From Aliiroseovarius pelagivivens (GTDB lineage Bacteria; Pseudomonadota; Alphaproteobacteria; Rhodobacterales; Rhodobacteraceae): DNA of 64,000 nt. Under the pieces are notes generated by a model that made no database searches, had not been told where the DNA came from, and was given only the letters and a program-made list of their open reading frames with translations. The stretch is taken from assembly GCF_900302485.1 (NCBI RefSeq), contig NZ_OMOI01000001.1:1240001-1304000 (forward strand), written 5' to 3'. This document shows, piece after piece, positions 8,098-16,663 of this stretch; within the stretch, counting starts at the first letter, position 1; the number at the start of each line of letters is the position of its first letter. Made by a program: the position numbers and the translations under genes.

Positions 8098-10140
8098 TTA
8101 TCCCCGACGGCGACGGCGACGGCGGCCCCCACCGTCTTCGTCCCCACCACCGGTGTTGAAGCTGGGTTCCGGCAGCTCGACCACCGTCCGTAGGATCGGG
8201 AACGGGTCCGAGGAATTCGGCATCGCGGACGCATTGACGAAATGCTCTTGGAACTTGGCCTCCACGGCGGTTTCGATCTTGGTGATCTTGCGAACAGTAT
8301 CTTCGATTTCCGCACGGGCGGCACGGTTCAGAAGTGCAATACGCGCCCCAGTGCCTGCTGCGTTGCCAGCAGAGGTTACCTTGTCCAGCGGGCAATCCGG
8401 GATCATACCCAGAACCATCGCGTGCTTGGCCGAGATATGCGCGCCAAACGCGCCTGCCAGCACCACGCGATCCACGTTGTCCACACCACGTTTATCCATA
8501 AGAAGACGCGCGCCGGAATAAAGCGCCGCCTTAGCCATCTGGATGGCGCGAATGTCGCCATTGGTGACGGTGATCGGTTTCTGATCTTCGTCCCCATCCC
8601 ACAGGCGATAGGCGTTGGTGCGGCCATCCGCAAAGCAGCGGTCTGTTCCCGTTTGCTCGGTCGATCCGATCAGCCCACCTGCGTCTACCAGCCCGGCCAT
8701 GCGCATTTCTGCGATCACCTCGATGATACCAGAGCCACAGATGCCGGTGACACCGCTTACGGCCGTCGCCGCAGCAAAGCCGTCTTCGTCAGACCAGATA
8801 TCCGAACCGATCACGCGGAACCGTGGTTCCTTGGTGACGGGGTTGATCTCGACCCGTTCAATGGCGCCGGGGGCTGCGCGTTGTCCTGCGCTGATCTGCG
8901 CGCCTTCAAAGGCAGGGCCGGTGGGGGACGAACAGGCAAGCACGCCCTCCTTGTCGCCCAACAGGATCTCGGCATTGGTGCCCACGTCTACGACCAGCAC
9001 GAGATCCTCGGATTTGTCAGGGGCTTCGGATAGGGCGACGGCGGCCGCATCCGCACCCACATGACCCGCAATGCAGGGCAGCATGTAAAGGCGGGCAAGC
9101 GGGTGAATTGAGAGGTCCACATCAGATGCACGCAAACGCATCGCGTCCGAGGTTGCCAGCGCAAAAGGCGCTTGTCCCAGTTCAAACGGGTCAATGCCAA
9201 GGAACAGGTGGTGCATGACGGGGTTACAGACCACGACTACATCCATAATCAGGGATTTGTCGATCTCGGCATCGGCAGCGATCTGGGTGAACAAGGCGTC
9301 CATACCTTCGCGCACCGCAGTGGTCATTTCCTGCGCGCCGTCGCTGTTCATCATCGAGTAGCTGACGCGGCTCATCAGGTCTTCGCCAAAGCGGATTTGC
9401 GGGTTCATCAGGCCTGAGGACGCCACGACCTCGCCCGTCGACATGTCACACAGATGCGCGGCGATGGTGGTCGATCCAAGGTCCACGGCCATGCCATAGA
9501 CTGTGCCTTCGTGATAACCGGGCCAGACATGCATGACGCGGGGTGGGTTTTCTTCGTCGCCCAGATGGACGGCGACGGTCACCTTCCATTCGCCCTTGCG
9601 CAGGCAAGGTTGCAGGGTCGAGAGGATGTGAAGGTCGGCGCGTACACCTTTGATTTCCCATTGCTCTTCAAGTGCAGTGACAAGACGTTCCAGATCGCCC
9701 GAAGGCTCGTGCATGTCGGGTTCTTCGACCTCGACATAGTAGAGCTTCACGACCGGATCCAGCGTGATGTCACGGGCCTCGGCCCGTTTGCGGACCACTT
9801 GTTTGTGGACCTGGCTTTCCGGCGGCACGTCGACAACCACATCGCCTTGCACTGTTGCCTGACAGCCTAGACGGCGGCCCTTCGGCAGTCCGCGAATGTC
9901 GTCATAGCGCTGCTCGACCTTGTTCCATTCGGACAGAGCGCCTTCCTCGACGGTGACACCGTGCTTGGGGAATTCGCCAAAACTGGGCGTGACCTGACAT
10001 TTCGAACAGATGCCACGGCCGCCGCAGACCGAATCCAGATCGACGCCCAATTGGCGGGCGGCTGTCAGAATGGGCGTCCCAACCGGGAAGTGACCCCGCT
10101 TGCCAGAGGGGGTAAAGATGACCAAAGGATCCTGAGACAT
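8098..10140 (-). CDS. ASKHA-domain corrinoid activation ferredoxin (RamA/RACo-like) with Arg-rich tail
   Basis: 680-residue protein that would reduce inactive Co(II) corrinoid in methyltransferase systems, using ATP. An N-terminal plant-type [2Fe-2S] domain has Cys39, Cys45, Cys48 and Cys93 (C-x5-C-x2-C-x44-C). A linker follows, then a DUF4445/ASKHA domain with phosphate motifs AVDLGSTTIAAHL (about 217-230) and VVDVGTNAEILLG (about 400). The last 16 residues are low complexity, acidic-glycine and then seven arginines. That tail is not part of the catalytic fold and resembles tails on two other one-carbon proteins in this window. A palindrome, TTGATTTTCAATCAA, lies at 10158-10172 just upstream. 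The gene is transcribed alone; the other corrinoid genes lie at 11990-14331 and 62027-63565. Confidence 0.88.
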   Translation of the reverse strand: MSQDPLVIFTPSGKRGHFPVGTPILTAARQLGVDLDSVCGGRGICSKCQVTPSFGEFPKHGVTVEEGALSEWNKVEQRYDDIRGLPKGRRLGCQATVQGDVVVDVPPESQVHKQVVRKRAEARDITLDPVVKLYYVEVEEPDMHEPSGDLERLVTALEEQWEIKGVRADLHILSTLQPCLRKGEWKVTVAVHLGDEENPPRVMHVWPGYHEGTVYGMAVDLGSTTIAAHLCDMSTGEVVASSGLMNPQIRFGEDLMSRVSYSMMNSDGAQEMTTAVREGMDALFTQIAADAEIDKSLIMDVVVVCNPVMHHLFLGIDPFELGQAPFALATSDAMRLRASDVDLSIHPLARLYMLPCIAGHVGADAAAVALSEAPDKSEDLVLVVDVGTNAEILLGDKEGVLACSSPTGPAFEGAQISAGQRAAPGAIERVEINPVTKEPRFRVIGSDIWSDEDGFAAATAVSGVTGICGSGIIEVIAEMRMAGLVDAGGLIGSTEQTGTDRCFADGRTNAYRLWDGDEDQKPITVTNGDIRAIQMAKAALYSGARLLMDKRGVDNVDRVVLAGAFGAHISAKHAMVLGMIPDCPLDKVTSAGNAAGTGARIALLNRAARAEIEDTVRKITKIETAVEAKFQEHFVNASAMPNSSDPFPILRTVVELPEPSFNTGGGDEDGGGRRRRRRRG

Positions 10141-10185
10141 TGCGCGCGTCTTTCCTGTTGATTTTCAATCAATTTAAGGAACCCA

Positions 10186-10208
10186 CAAGCAGGCGCAATG
10201 CCTGCTTG
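10186..10208. terminator. 9-bp perfect hairpin between the CoA-transferase and activase genes
   Basis: CAAGCAGGC and GCCTGCTTG flank a 5-base loop. It lies 46 bases past the stop of the CaiB-type gene and upstream of the activase gene. No clear T-run follows on the minus strand, so its role as a terminator is uncertain; it could also fold in the activase leader region. Confidence 0.4.
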
Positions 10209-10254
10209 CGGCATAAATAGTCTGGAAACGCCGTTTTTTGCCCGTGCATGGGGA

Positions 10255-11424
10255 TCAGCGCTCTTGTTCGGCCAGCCAATCCAGAATTGCGTCGCGATCC
10301 CCGTCCAAAAGAGGCGCTGCTCCGGGCGTGCGTGTGTCGTCGACGCTGCTCATTTTGATTGGGTTTCCTGCAGCGACGAAGGGCTTTCCGCCATCGGGGG
10401 CAGGCAGGTGTTTGACCATGTTCCGCGCCAAGATCTGTGGGTCTTGCATTGCCTCGGCCACGTTTTGAATTGGCGTACAGGGGATGCCTTCGGCTGTCAG
10501 GATCTCAAGCCAATGCGCACGCGGGTGGCCCAAGGTCACGGTTTCGATCCGACGGCGCAAAAGCTGCACGTTTTCGCAGCGGGCAAGGTTGTTTTCAAAC
10601 TCGGGACGGGTGGCCCAATGGGGTTTGCCGATGACCTGACACAGCTTTCTGAATAGGACATCGTTGCCGCAGGCGATGACCATCAGACCATCTGCCGTGT
10701 GATAGGTTTCGAACGGGGCGATCGAGGGATGGCGTGCCCCCGAGGGTTCCGGCGGAACGCCGGTTTCGCCAGTGATGGCGATGGCATGTTCGATGATGGC
10801 CAGTTGGCTGTCCAGCATCGCCACATCGACCTTCTGACCCTTGCCGGTCTTCTCGCGTTGATACAGTGCGGCGAGCAACCCGTGACCCAGAAACATGCCG
10901 GCGACAATATCGCCGACCGAAGCCCCCACGCGGACTGGTTCACGATTTTTTTCGCCCGTAATCGACATAACGCCGCCACGTGCTTGCGCCACCATGTCAT
11001 AAGCCGGTTTCAATGCGTCCGGTCCGGTGTGCCCAAAACCCGAAACCGCGCCATAGATCAGATGCGGATGACGTGCTGACAGGGTGTCCCACCCATAGCC
11101 CAAACGCTCCATGACGCCGGGGCGGTAGTTTTCCATCACCACATCGACTTGTGCCAGAAGCCGTTCGAAGACGGCACGGTCGGTATCATCCTTCAGATTT
11201 AGGGCAATGGACTGCTTGTCCCGGTTGATGGTGGCGAAATAGGCGCTGTGACCGTCACGGAACGGCGGAAAATGCCGCGTGTCATCGCCAATATCGGGCT
11301 GTTCCACCTTGATCACTTTTGCTCCCAGATCCGACAGGATCATCGAGCAATAGGGCCCCGCCAACACATGCGTCAGGTCCAGTATGGTAATGTCCGAAAG
11401 CGGAGGGCAGTTGAGTTTCGACAC
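10255..11424 (-). CDS. CaiB/BaiF family CoA-transferase
   Basis: 389-residue class III CoA-transferase. ILDLTHVLAGPYCSMILSDL (residues 14-33) and GAKVIKVEQP (35-44) are the family signature, ENYRPG lies at 99-104, and Asp172 in VGASVGDIVAGM is the expected covalent catalytic residue. The start is GTG at 11424, with AAGGA about 9 bases upstream. Members move CoA between organic acids such as oxalate, carnitine or succinate. Whether it belongs to the one-carbon genes around it is unclear; family members sit in many catabolic clusters. Confidence 0.87.
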   Translation of the reverse strand: MSKLNCPPLSDITILDLTHVLAGPYCSMILSDLGAKVIKVEQPDIGDDTRHFPPFRDGHSAYFATINRDKQSIALNLKDDTDRAVFERLLAQVDVVMENYRPGVMERLGYGWDTLSARHPHLIYGAVSGFGHTGPDALKPAYDMVAQARGGVMSITGEKNREPVRVGASVGDIVAGMFLGHGLLAALYQREKTGKGQKVDVAMLDSQLAIIEHAIAITGETGVPPEPSGARHPSIAPFETYHTADGLMVIACGNDVLFRKLCQVIGKPHWATRPEFENNLARCENVQLLRRRIETVTLGHPRAHWLEILTAEGIPCTPIQNVAEAMQDPQILARNMVKHLPAPDGGKPFVAAGNPIKMSSVDDTRTPGAAPLLDGDRDAILDWLAEQER

Positions 11425-11582
11425 GATCTAGATCCTTCGATTCACGGGCACTATGGGCAGTTATCGCTCGCGTCATGGTGGTTTCTTTGAGTGAAGTCAA
11501 AGTGTCTGGATCATTTTCTGCGCGGGATGCAGAAAGTTTGTCGGCAGGTGCCTGTATGTCAGGTTGCCTTACCAACGCACGA

Positions 11583-11609
11583 AAAAGCCCGCGATAGGCG
11601 CGGGCTTTT
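11583..11609 (-). terminator. Rho-independent terminator after the small lipoprotein gene
   Basis: AAAAGCCCGCG and CGCGGGCTTTT form an 11-bp stem with a 5-base loop, A/T-rich at the base on both strands, so it can act bidirectionally. It sits 19 bases after the stop of the 40-residue lipoprotein gene. Confidence 0.75.
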
Positions 11610-11627
11610 GCTTTGCTAGTGCGTCAA

Positions 11628-11750
11628 TTACATGGGGTTGCCCATTTTGTCATAAACGGGCTCGGCCGCGATGGGGGCGGGTTCCGGCTCGGTAGCGCAG
11701 GCAGCGAGGGTTGTCATTGCAATCAAAAGAAGTGTGGCAGTAACTTTCAT
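11628..11750 (-). CDS. Small predicted lipoprotein, 40 aa
   Basis: A short reading frame encoding MKVTATLLLIAMTTLAACAT and 20 further residues, ending DKMGNPM. The first 17 residues form a signal sequence and LAAC (15-18) is a lipobox, so the mature protein would be a lipid-anchored peptide of about 23 residues, proline/glutamate-rich. GGAG lies 9 bases upstream of the ATG and a terminator follows the stop, so it looks like a self-contained gene. Function unknown; Rhodobacteraceae carry many such mini-lipoproteins, which automatic callers often miss. Confidence 0.7.
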   Translation of the reverse strand: MKVTATLLLIAMTTLAACATEPEPAPIAAEPVYDKMGNPM

Positions 11751-11941
11751 GGATAAAACTCCGATGTTTTCTGTCTTAAAAGGTAATTGCAAGAATTCCG
11801 TGATCCCCGAAATGTCGTGATCCTAGGGGCGGAGCTGCAAGCAAAGTAAATGATAGGCAAGTTGGACGATGAAGCAACCCAGCGGGAGTCAAAGTCCGGT
11901 TTATCTAGAGTTTTTCCATGGTTTACATATACGTAAAGTAG

Positions 11942-11966
11942 AAGGCCCACCAAAGTGGCGGGCCTT
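11942..11966. terminator. Terminator hairpin downstream of the methyltransferase gene
   Basis: AAGGCCCACC and GGCGGGCCTT form a 10-bp stem. The one mismatch on the plus strand (A:C) becomes G:U on the minus strand, which favours use by the minus-strand methyltransferase operon ending 24 bases before it. A TTTTCTT run also follows on the plus side. Confidence 0.6.
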
Positions 11967-11989
11967 TTCTTGTGTTCTGGGGACGCGTT

Positions 11990-13063
11990 TTAGCCGCGAC
12001 GGCGACGACCGCCGCGACGGCCACCAGCAGCACCTGCGGCGCCAGCATTGGTCGAGTTGAACTTGATCCACTCGGCCCCGCCTTCGTCGTTGTTGGTCAG
12101 GAAGTTGGCAGCGCGGATGGCCTCCATTTCCTTACCAGCGCGCGGCTTGGTCGAGCCCAGACCGAAGAGCTGGCAGAAGGTTTCGTCATCCATATCTGCC
12201 GGAACCACGATGCCCTTTGCTTCGATCTCGGCCTTCTTCTCGGCCAGCTTCTTGGGACCAACGGGCAGGGCGATCGGGTTCATGATCGCCGAGGTCATGC
12301 CGGTCGCCATCGCCATCGGCAGGAACGCGTTGTTGATGCCATGGCGGTTGGGCAGGCCGAACGAGATGTTCGAGGCGCCACAGGTGGTGTTCACGCCCAG
12401 CTCGTCGCGCAGACGGCGGTTCAGTTCAAACACCTGCAGGCCAGCGGTACCCATCGCGCCGATCGGCATGACCAGCGGGTCAACGACGATGTCATGCGCG
12501 GGAATGCCGAAATCTGCAGCGCGTTCCACGATTTTCTTGGCGACGGCAAAGCGTACTTCCGGATCTTCCGAAATACCGGTGTCGTCATTGGAAATCGCCA
12601 CAACAGGCACGTTGTATTTTTTGACCAGCGGCAGAACCAGCTCCAGACGATCTTCTTCACCGGTGACCGAGTTCAGAAGCGGGCGGCCTTTGGCGGCTTC
12701 CAGACCTGCTTCCAGCGCGCCGGGAACCGACGAGTCGATGCACAGCGGGCAGTCGGTGACGGCTTGTACGGTTTCAACCAGTTTGCGCATCAGATCCGGT
12801 TCGACAAAGTTGTTGTCGGCGTAACGCGGATCTTCGGCCATCTTGTTCGAGAACACAGCGCCCGAGTTGATGTCGAGGATGGTCGCGCCAGCGGCAACCT
12901 GCGCAAGCGCATCACGCTCGACCCGGCTGAAGTCGTCGCGCTCCAGCTCTTCATTTAGGATTTTGCGGCCAGTCGGGTTGATGCGCTCGCCGATCACCGA
13001 GAACGGCTGGTCAAAGCCGATGATCGAGGTTTTGGTCGCGCTTTCGACGATGGTACGGGTCAT
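11990..13063 (-). CDS. Methyltetrahydrofolate:corrinoid methyltransferase (pterin-binding) with RG-rich tail
   Basis: 357-residue pterin-binding (DHPS-like) TIM barrel that moves a methyl group between a corrinoid and tetrahydrofolate. Visible motifs are GERINPTGRK near the N-terminus, ILDINSGAV, CIDSSVPGALEAGL and LLNSVTGEE in order, and the asparagine-rich CGASNISFGLPNR late in the barrel, all typical of the MtgA/AcsE-like group. About 18 residues at the C-terminus are Ala/Gly and then Arg/Gly-rich (GGRRGGRRRRG) and lie outside the barrel. The gene starts 6 bases after the MetF-like gene, in an operon running from 14331 to 11990. It would deliver methyl groups from amine demethylation into the folate pool. 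Confidence 0.88.
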   Translation of the reverse strand: MTRTIVESATKTSIIGFDQPFSVIGERINPTGRKILNEELERDDFSRVERDALAQVAAGATILDINSGAVFSNKMAEDPRYADNNFVEPDLMRKLVETVQAVTDCPLCIDSSVPGALEAGLEAAKGRPLLNSVTGEEDRLELVLPLVKKYNVPVVAISNDDTGISEDPEVRFAVAKKIVERAADFGIPAHDIVVDPLVMPIGAMGTAGLQVFELNRRLRDELGVNTTCGASNISFGLPNRHGINNAFLPMAMATGMTSAIMNPIALPVGPKKLAEKKAEIEAKGIVVPADMDDETFCQLFGLGSTKPRAGKEMEAIRAANFLTNNDEGGAEWIKFNSTNAGAAGAAGGRRGGRRRRG

Positions 13064-13069
13064 TCTTGA

Positions 13070-14008
13070 TTATCCTTTGGTCGCGTTCACGTGGGCGGTG
13101 TTGTCTCCGCCATGCTCGATGGCCCAGTTGGCATTGGTCTTGATCCCGCCCAGCGGGAAGAAGTGCACTTGGGTGATGTTGAAGTCGGGGTTGGCGGCCT
13201 TGTGCAGCGCCAGATCGTTCAGAACGTCGTTCGGTTCATGCGGCAGCAGCAGCTTCGACACGTCCTTGGCGCGCTTTTGCAGCACTTTCAGAGAGGGACC
13301 GACACCGCACGCGATGGCGAACTTGATCATGGTCTGAAGCTTGGCCGGACCCGCGATGCCGATATGGATCGGAAGGTTCATGCCACGCTCGGCCAATTCA
13401 TTGGCCCATGCGATGACCGGTTCGGCTTCAAAGCAGAACTGAGTGGCCAGCGCCATCTCGGCGTCGGTGCGTTTCGAGAATTCTTGTTTCCAGTCCAGCG
13501 CCGCATAGGTGTTGGCGCGACCGCCCTTGGGGTCGATGTCCAAGTTTGGCTCGGGGTGACCTGCGACGTTCAGATGGGTAAATCCCGCCTGATCGAACAG
13601 GCCAGTTTCCAGCAGCTGCATCGAGCTGTCGAATTCGCCAACCGGCTGGGCTACGCCGCCTGCAAGGATCAGGCCCTGCTTGACGTCGGCTTCGCCCTGA
13701 TACTGGGCAATCCAGTCGGCCAGCGTGGCTTTGTCTTTGATAATGCGCGCCGGGAAGTGGGGCATCACGTCGAAGCCTTCTTCTTTGACGCGTTTGGCGG
13801 TGGCGACCATGTCTTCAATCGGCGTGCCTTCGATATGGGCGATATAGACCCGCGTGCCTTCTGGCAGAAGGTCACGGAAGTCTTCGACCTTGCCAGCCGT
13901 GCGGGGCATGATTTCGATCGAATAGCCCTTCAGGAAGGCCTGAAGTTCGGGGGATGCGGCATTGGCCTGACCATCGGTCGGCTTCTTGCGGAAGTTTAAC
14001 AGCGCCAT
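13070..14008 (-). CDS. Methylenetetrahydrofolate reductase-like protein (MetF family)
   Basis: 312-residue MetF-like TIM barrel. SIEIMPRTAGKVEDF near residue 30 takes the place of the FEFFPP region of classical MetF; AGGVAQP, NVAGHPEPN and HIGIAGPAK are barrel-loop signatures of the family. In this operon it probably runs in the oxidative direction, turning methyl-THF from the adjacent methyltransferase into methylene-THF. The start at 14008 has GGAGG 6 bases upstream; the frame extends to 14044 but would overlap the upstream gene. It may be a catabolic paralogue distinct from a biosynthetic metF elsewhere. Confidence 0.85.
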   Translation of the reverse strand: MALLNFRKKPTDGQANAASPELQAFLKGYSIEIMPRTAGKVEDFRDLLPEGTRVYIAHIEGTPIEDMVATAKRVKEEGFDVMPHFPARIIKDKATLADWIAQYQGEADVKQGLILAGGVAQPVGEFDSSMQLLETGLFDQAGFTHLNVAGHPEPNLDIDPKGGRANTYAALDWKQEFSKRTDAEMALATQFCFEAEPVIAWANELAERGMNLPIHIGIAGPAKLQTMIKFAIACGVGPSLKVLQKRAKDVSKLLLPHEPNDVLNDLALHKAANPDFNITQVHFFPLGGIKTNANWAIEHGGDNTAHVNATKG

Positions 14009-14034
14009 GGCTGCCTCCTTGATAGAGGGTGGGA

Positions 14035-14331
14035 TCAAGCCCATCCGTCGTTGCCAATCAGAGCGACCAGACGCTCTTTGTCATATTCCGCATCCAAGCG
14101 CGCAGCCTCGGCCGTCGCGATTTCTTGCGGGTCACCTTCGACAGAAAAAGGTTCAGCCTTGCGCCATTCCGCCAGATAAGCGTCGCTGTCTTTCGCGTTC
14201 ACTTTCATGGCGGCCCGGTCAATGGCCTGTTCGAACCGCTCGGGCAGGGGGGCTTTGCTTCCCCGGCGTCCTTTGCCGACGATCACTTGGGCGGGAATGT
14301 CCCTCCAATAAACGATGGTGACGTCTGGCAT
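14035..14331 (-). CDS. Small 'virulence factor' domain protein of the one-carbon operon
   Basis: 98-residue protein opening MPDVTIVYWRDIPAQVIVGK and ending in a helical, acidic half. It resembles the small domain catalogued as 'virulence factor' (PF13769), which in Rhodobacteraceae I recall next to metF and corrinoid methyltransferase genes. The start at 14331 has GGGAG 9 bases upstream. It is first in a tight minus-strand operon with the MetF-like and methyltransferase genes (26 and 6 bases apart). Nothing here suggests virulence; an accessory role in C1 metabolism is more likely. No catalytic motif is recognised. Confidence 0.72.
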   Translation of the reverse strand: MPDVTIVYWRDIPAQVIVGKGRRGSKAPLPERFEQAIDRAAMKVNAKDSDAYLAEWRKAEPFSVEGDPQEIATAEAARLDAEYDKERLVALIGNDGWA

Positions 14332-14386
14332 TGCGATTCTCCCTGTTCTTCGTTCTCTATTCGTAAGCGCGCTTGCCGGTTGGCTT

Positions 14387-14403
14387 GTGTCGGTTTTCGA
14401 CAC
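14387..14403. promoter_or_regulatory. Operator-like palindrome ahead of the one-carbon operon
   Basis: GTGTCG and CGACAC flank GTTTT, a perfect 6-bp inverted repeat 56 bases upstream of the 14331 start codon, in the divergent region shared with the Ppx/GppA gene. A related sequence (TGTTGATTTTCAATCA) precedes the activase gene at 10156-10171. The regulator is unknown. Confidence 0.45.
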
Positions 14404-14625
14404 GCCGCGTTTCACAAGCGACTTCGAAGCCCCAACCGAATTCACGTTCAAACGATCCGCCCCCTTGGAATACGGAAAATGAGCGGCGCAGGCCATGCCG
14501 TCCGCCGTGAAATCCTTTCATGTTGATTATGACATGCGAGTGTTACATTTGCCGCCTTGCAGGGATTGCCAGCACCGGCCATGCACCCTATCTTAAAGGT
14601 AACTTGAAAATGGAGGGCGTGACCT

Positions 14626-15738
14626 ATGACGCCCAAGCGTCCCGAAGGTGCGGGCGTGTTCCCGAAAGCGGTAGTAGCCCCCGCGCCATCCCCCGTGGAT
14701 CCAGCCAGCCTGTATGCGGCTCTGGACCTCGGCACAAACAGTTGTCGTATGCTGATTGCCCAACCAAAGGGCAGTCAGTTTCATGTCGTGGACAGCTTCT
14801 CGAAGTCGGTGCAGCTGGGCCGTGGTCTGGAAGCATCCGGGCGGCTTAGCCGTTCGTCGATGTCGCGCACCATTCAGGCGCTGCGTATTTGCCGCAAGAA
14901 GCTGATCAAGCATGATGTGAAACGGATGCGCCTTGTCGCGACCGAGGCTTGCCGCCGTGCGACCAACGGCAAGAATTTCATGGCCAGTATCCGTCGCGAG
15001 ACTGGTCTGGATCTGGAAATCATCAAGCCCGAGGAAGAAGCGCGTCTGGCCGTGGTGTCCTGCGCGCCCCTGGTCTCGACCAAGACCGAGCAGCTTTTGG
15101 TGGTGGATATCGGCGGCGGTTCGACAGAACTTGTCTGGATCGACCTGTCGAAGGTCCCCCCGTTGGATCGCGCACAATCCATCATGCGGATGGGGCGTGG
15201 CTTCTCAGGCGGGGTGGGTGACTTCCCGGCCGCCAGCGTCGTGGACTGGATTTCCGTCCCGCTGGGCGTGGCGACATTGCGCGAGATGTTTGACGATGTG
15301 GAAGACGATGCCGGGCGCTATGCCCTGATGTCGGTCCATTTTGAAGAGCAACTGGCCGATTTCAGTCCGTTCCACCACGAACCCCCACGCGAAGGGTTCC
15401 AGATCATCGGCACCTCGGGCACGGTTACGACCGTTGCCGCGACCCATCTGGGTTTGCGTCGTTATGACCGGACCCGCGTGGACGGATTGCGTATGACGTC
15501 CGAGCAGATTGAACGCGTGATCCAAGGCTATCTAGCCATGGGTCCGAAAGGGCGACGCATAAATTCTCATATTGGACGAGATCGGCAATCGTTGATCATG
15601 TCCGGCTCGGCCATTCTGCAGGCGCTTTTGCGCGTCTGGCCGACCGATCGCCTAAGCGTCGCCGATCGTGGTCTGCGCGAAGGTATCCTCTATTCTCAAA
15701 TGTCCTTGGACGGTGTGTTGGAAGGCGGACCATTCTAA
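14626..15738 (+). CDS. Ppx/GppA phosphatase family protein
   Basis: 370-residue actin-like-fold protein, the short form (about 310-370 residues) lacking the C-terminal HD domain of full-length PPX. Phosphate-binding motifs are [11 protein letters not shown] (about 32-42) and [15 protein letters not shown] (about 161-175). Members hydrolyse polyphosphate ends or pppGpp; the assignment between the two is not possible here. A variable, proline-rich N-terminus of about 28 residues precedes the first motif. GGAGG lies upstream. Its stop overlaps the rlmE start (TAATG), so the two are coupled. A PPK2 gene is found 38 kb away. Confidence 0.88.
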   Translation: MTPKRPEGAGVFPKAVVAPAPSPVDPASLYAALDLGTNSCRMLIAQPKGSQFHVVDSFSKSVQLGRGLEASGRLSRSSMSRTIQALRICRKKLIKHDVKRMRLVATEACRRATNGKNFMASIRRETGLDLEIIKPEEEARLAVVSCAPLVSTKTEQLLVVDIGGGSTELVWIDLSKVPPLDRAQSIMRMGRGFSGGVGDFPAASVVDWISVPLGVATLREMFDDVEDDAGRYALMSVHFEEQLADFSPFHHEPPREGFQIIGTSGTVTTVAATHLGLRRYDRTRVDGLRMTSEQIERVIQGYLAMGPKGRRINSHIGRDRQSLIMSGSAILQALLRVWPTDRLSVADRGLREGILYSQMSLDGVLEGGPF

Positions 15739-16499
15739 TGTCTCAAAACGATGGTAATTCCGACGGCCCCCAAGGGGGCGGCAACAAGTATTCAAAACGC
15801 ACGCGCAAAAGCTCGGGCCGGGGACAGCGCGATCTGACCGTGAAGGTGAAAACCGCACGGGGCCGACGCAGTTCGTCGACACGTTGGTTGCAGCGTCAGT
15901 TGAATGACCCGTATGTGCAGCGTGCTCAGGCCGAAGGTTTTCGCGGTCGTGCGGCCTATAAGATCATGGAATTGGACGACAAATACCGGTTCCTCGTAAA
16001 TGGTGCTCGCGTGGTGGACCTTGGCTGCGCGCCGGGGGGCTGGGCGCAGGTCGCCGTGCCCCGCATCAATGCACTGGGCGAGAAATCCGGCAAACGCGTC
16101 GGCACCTATCTGGGTGTGGACCTGCAAGAGGTCGAGCCGCTGGCAGGTGCCCGCTTCGAACAGCTGGATTTCATGGACGAAGATGCTGATCAGGTTGTAC
16201 GCGATTGGTTGGGTGGCAAGGCGGATGTGGTCATGTCGGACATGGCCGCGTCCAGTTCCGGCCACAAGCAAACGGACCACCTGCGTATCATCTCGCTGTG
16301 CGAAGCGGCGGCCTATTTCGCCTTCGACGTGCTGGATGAAGGCGGTACATTTGTGGCCAAAGTGCTTGCAGGTGGGGCCGAGGGTGAGCTTCAGAAGCTG
16401 TTGAAGACGAAGTTCAACAAGGTGATGAACGTGAAACCGCCCTCCAGCCGATCCGACAGCTCGGAAAAATTTGTCGTTGCCATGGACTACAAGGGCTGA
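15738..16499 (+). CDS. rlmE: 23S rRNA (uridine(2552)-2'-O)-methyltransferase
   Basis: 253-residue FtsJ/RrmJ enzyme that 2'-O-methylates U2552 of 23S rRNA with SAM. The SAM motif is [15 protein letters not shown] (92-106), and the catalytic K-D-K-E pattern is represented by Lys75 (RAAYKIME), the aspartate in DVVMSDMA, Lys in GGTFVAKVL, and a C-terminal glutamate (SSEKFVVA). A basic, disordered 45-residue N-terminal extension precedes the domain, probably for ribosome contact. It overlaps the Ppx/GppA stop codon. Confidence 0.94.
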   Translation: MSQNDGNSDGPQGGGNKYSKRTRKSSGRGQRDLTVKVKTARGRRSSSTRWLQRQLNDPYVQRAQAEGFRGRAAYKIMELDDKYRFLVNGARVVDLGCAPGGWAQVAVPRINALGEKSGKRVGTYLGVDLQEVEPLAGARFEQLDFMDEDADQVVRDWLGGKADVVMSDMAASSSGHKQTDHLRIISLCEAAAYFAFDVLDEGGTFVAKVLAGGAEGELQKLLKTKFNKVMNVKPPSSRSDSSEKFVVAMDYKG

Positions 16500-16663
16500 T
16501 CCCTTTTTGGGCGCAATTCTAACGACGAGGGTCGCGCTGCAAGGCGCGCTCTGCCCTTAGTCTGTCGTCTTTTGAATAGCAGCCCTTCGTCACATCTGGC
16601 ACAACCGGATCAAACTGAACTGACGCCCTGCCAGATCGCCGGGGCAAACTGGAAAGGTGCAAT

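Noticed and set aside
11869..12060. 63-codon plus-strand frame across the terminator hairpin
   Set aside because: It runs through a terminator and into the methyltransferase gene on the other strand.
14332..14625. SAH riboswitch upstream of the one-carbon operon
   Set aside because: The GC-rich stretch near 14480-14510 looked suggestive, but the conserved SAH-binding core could not be matched.
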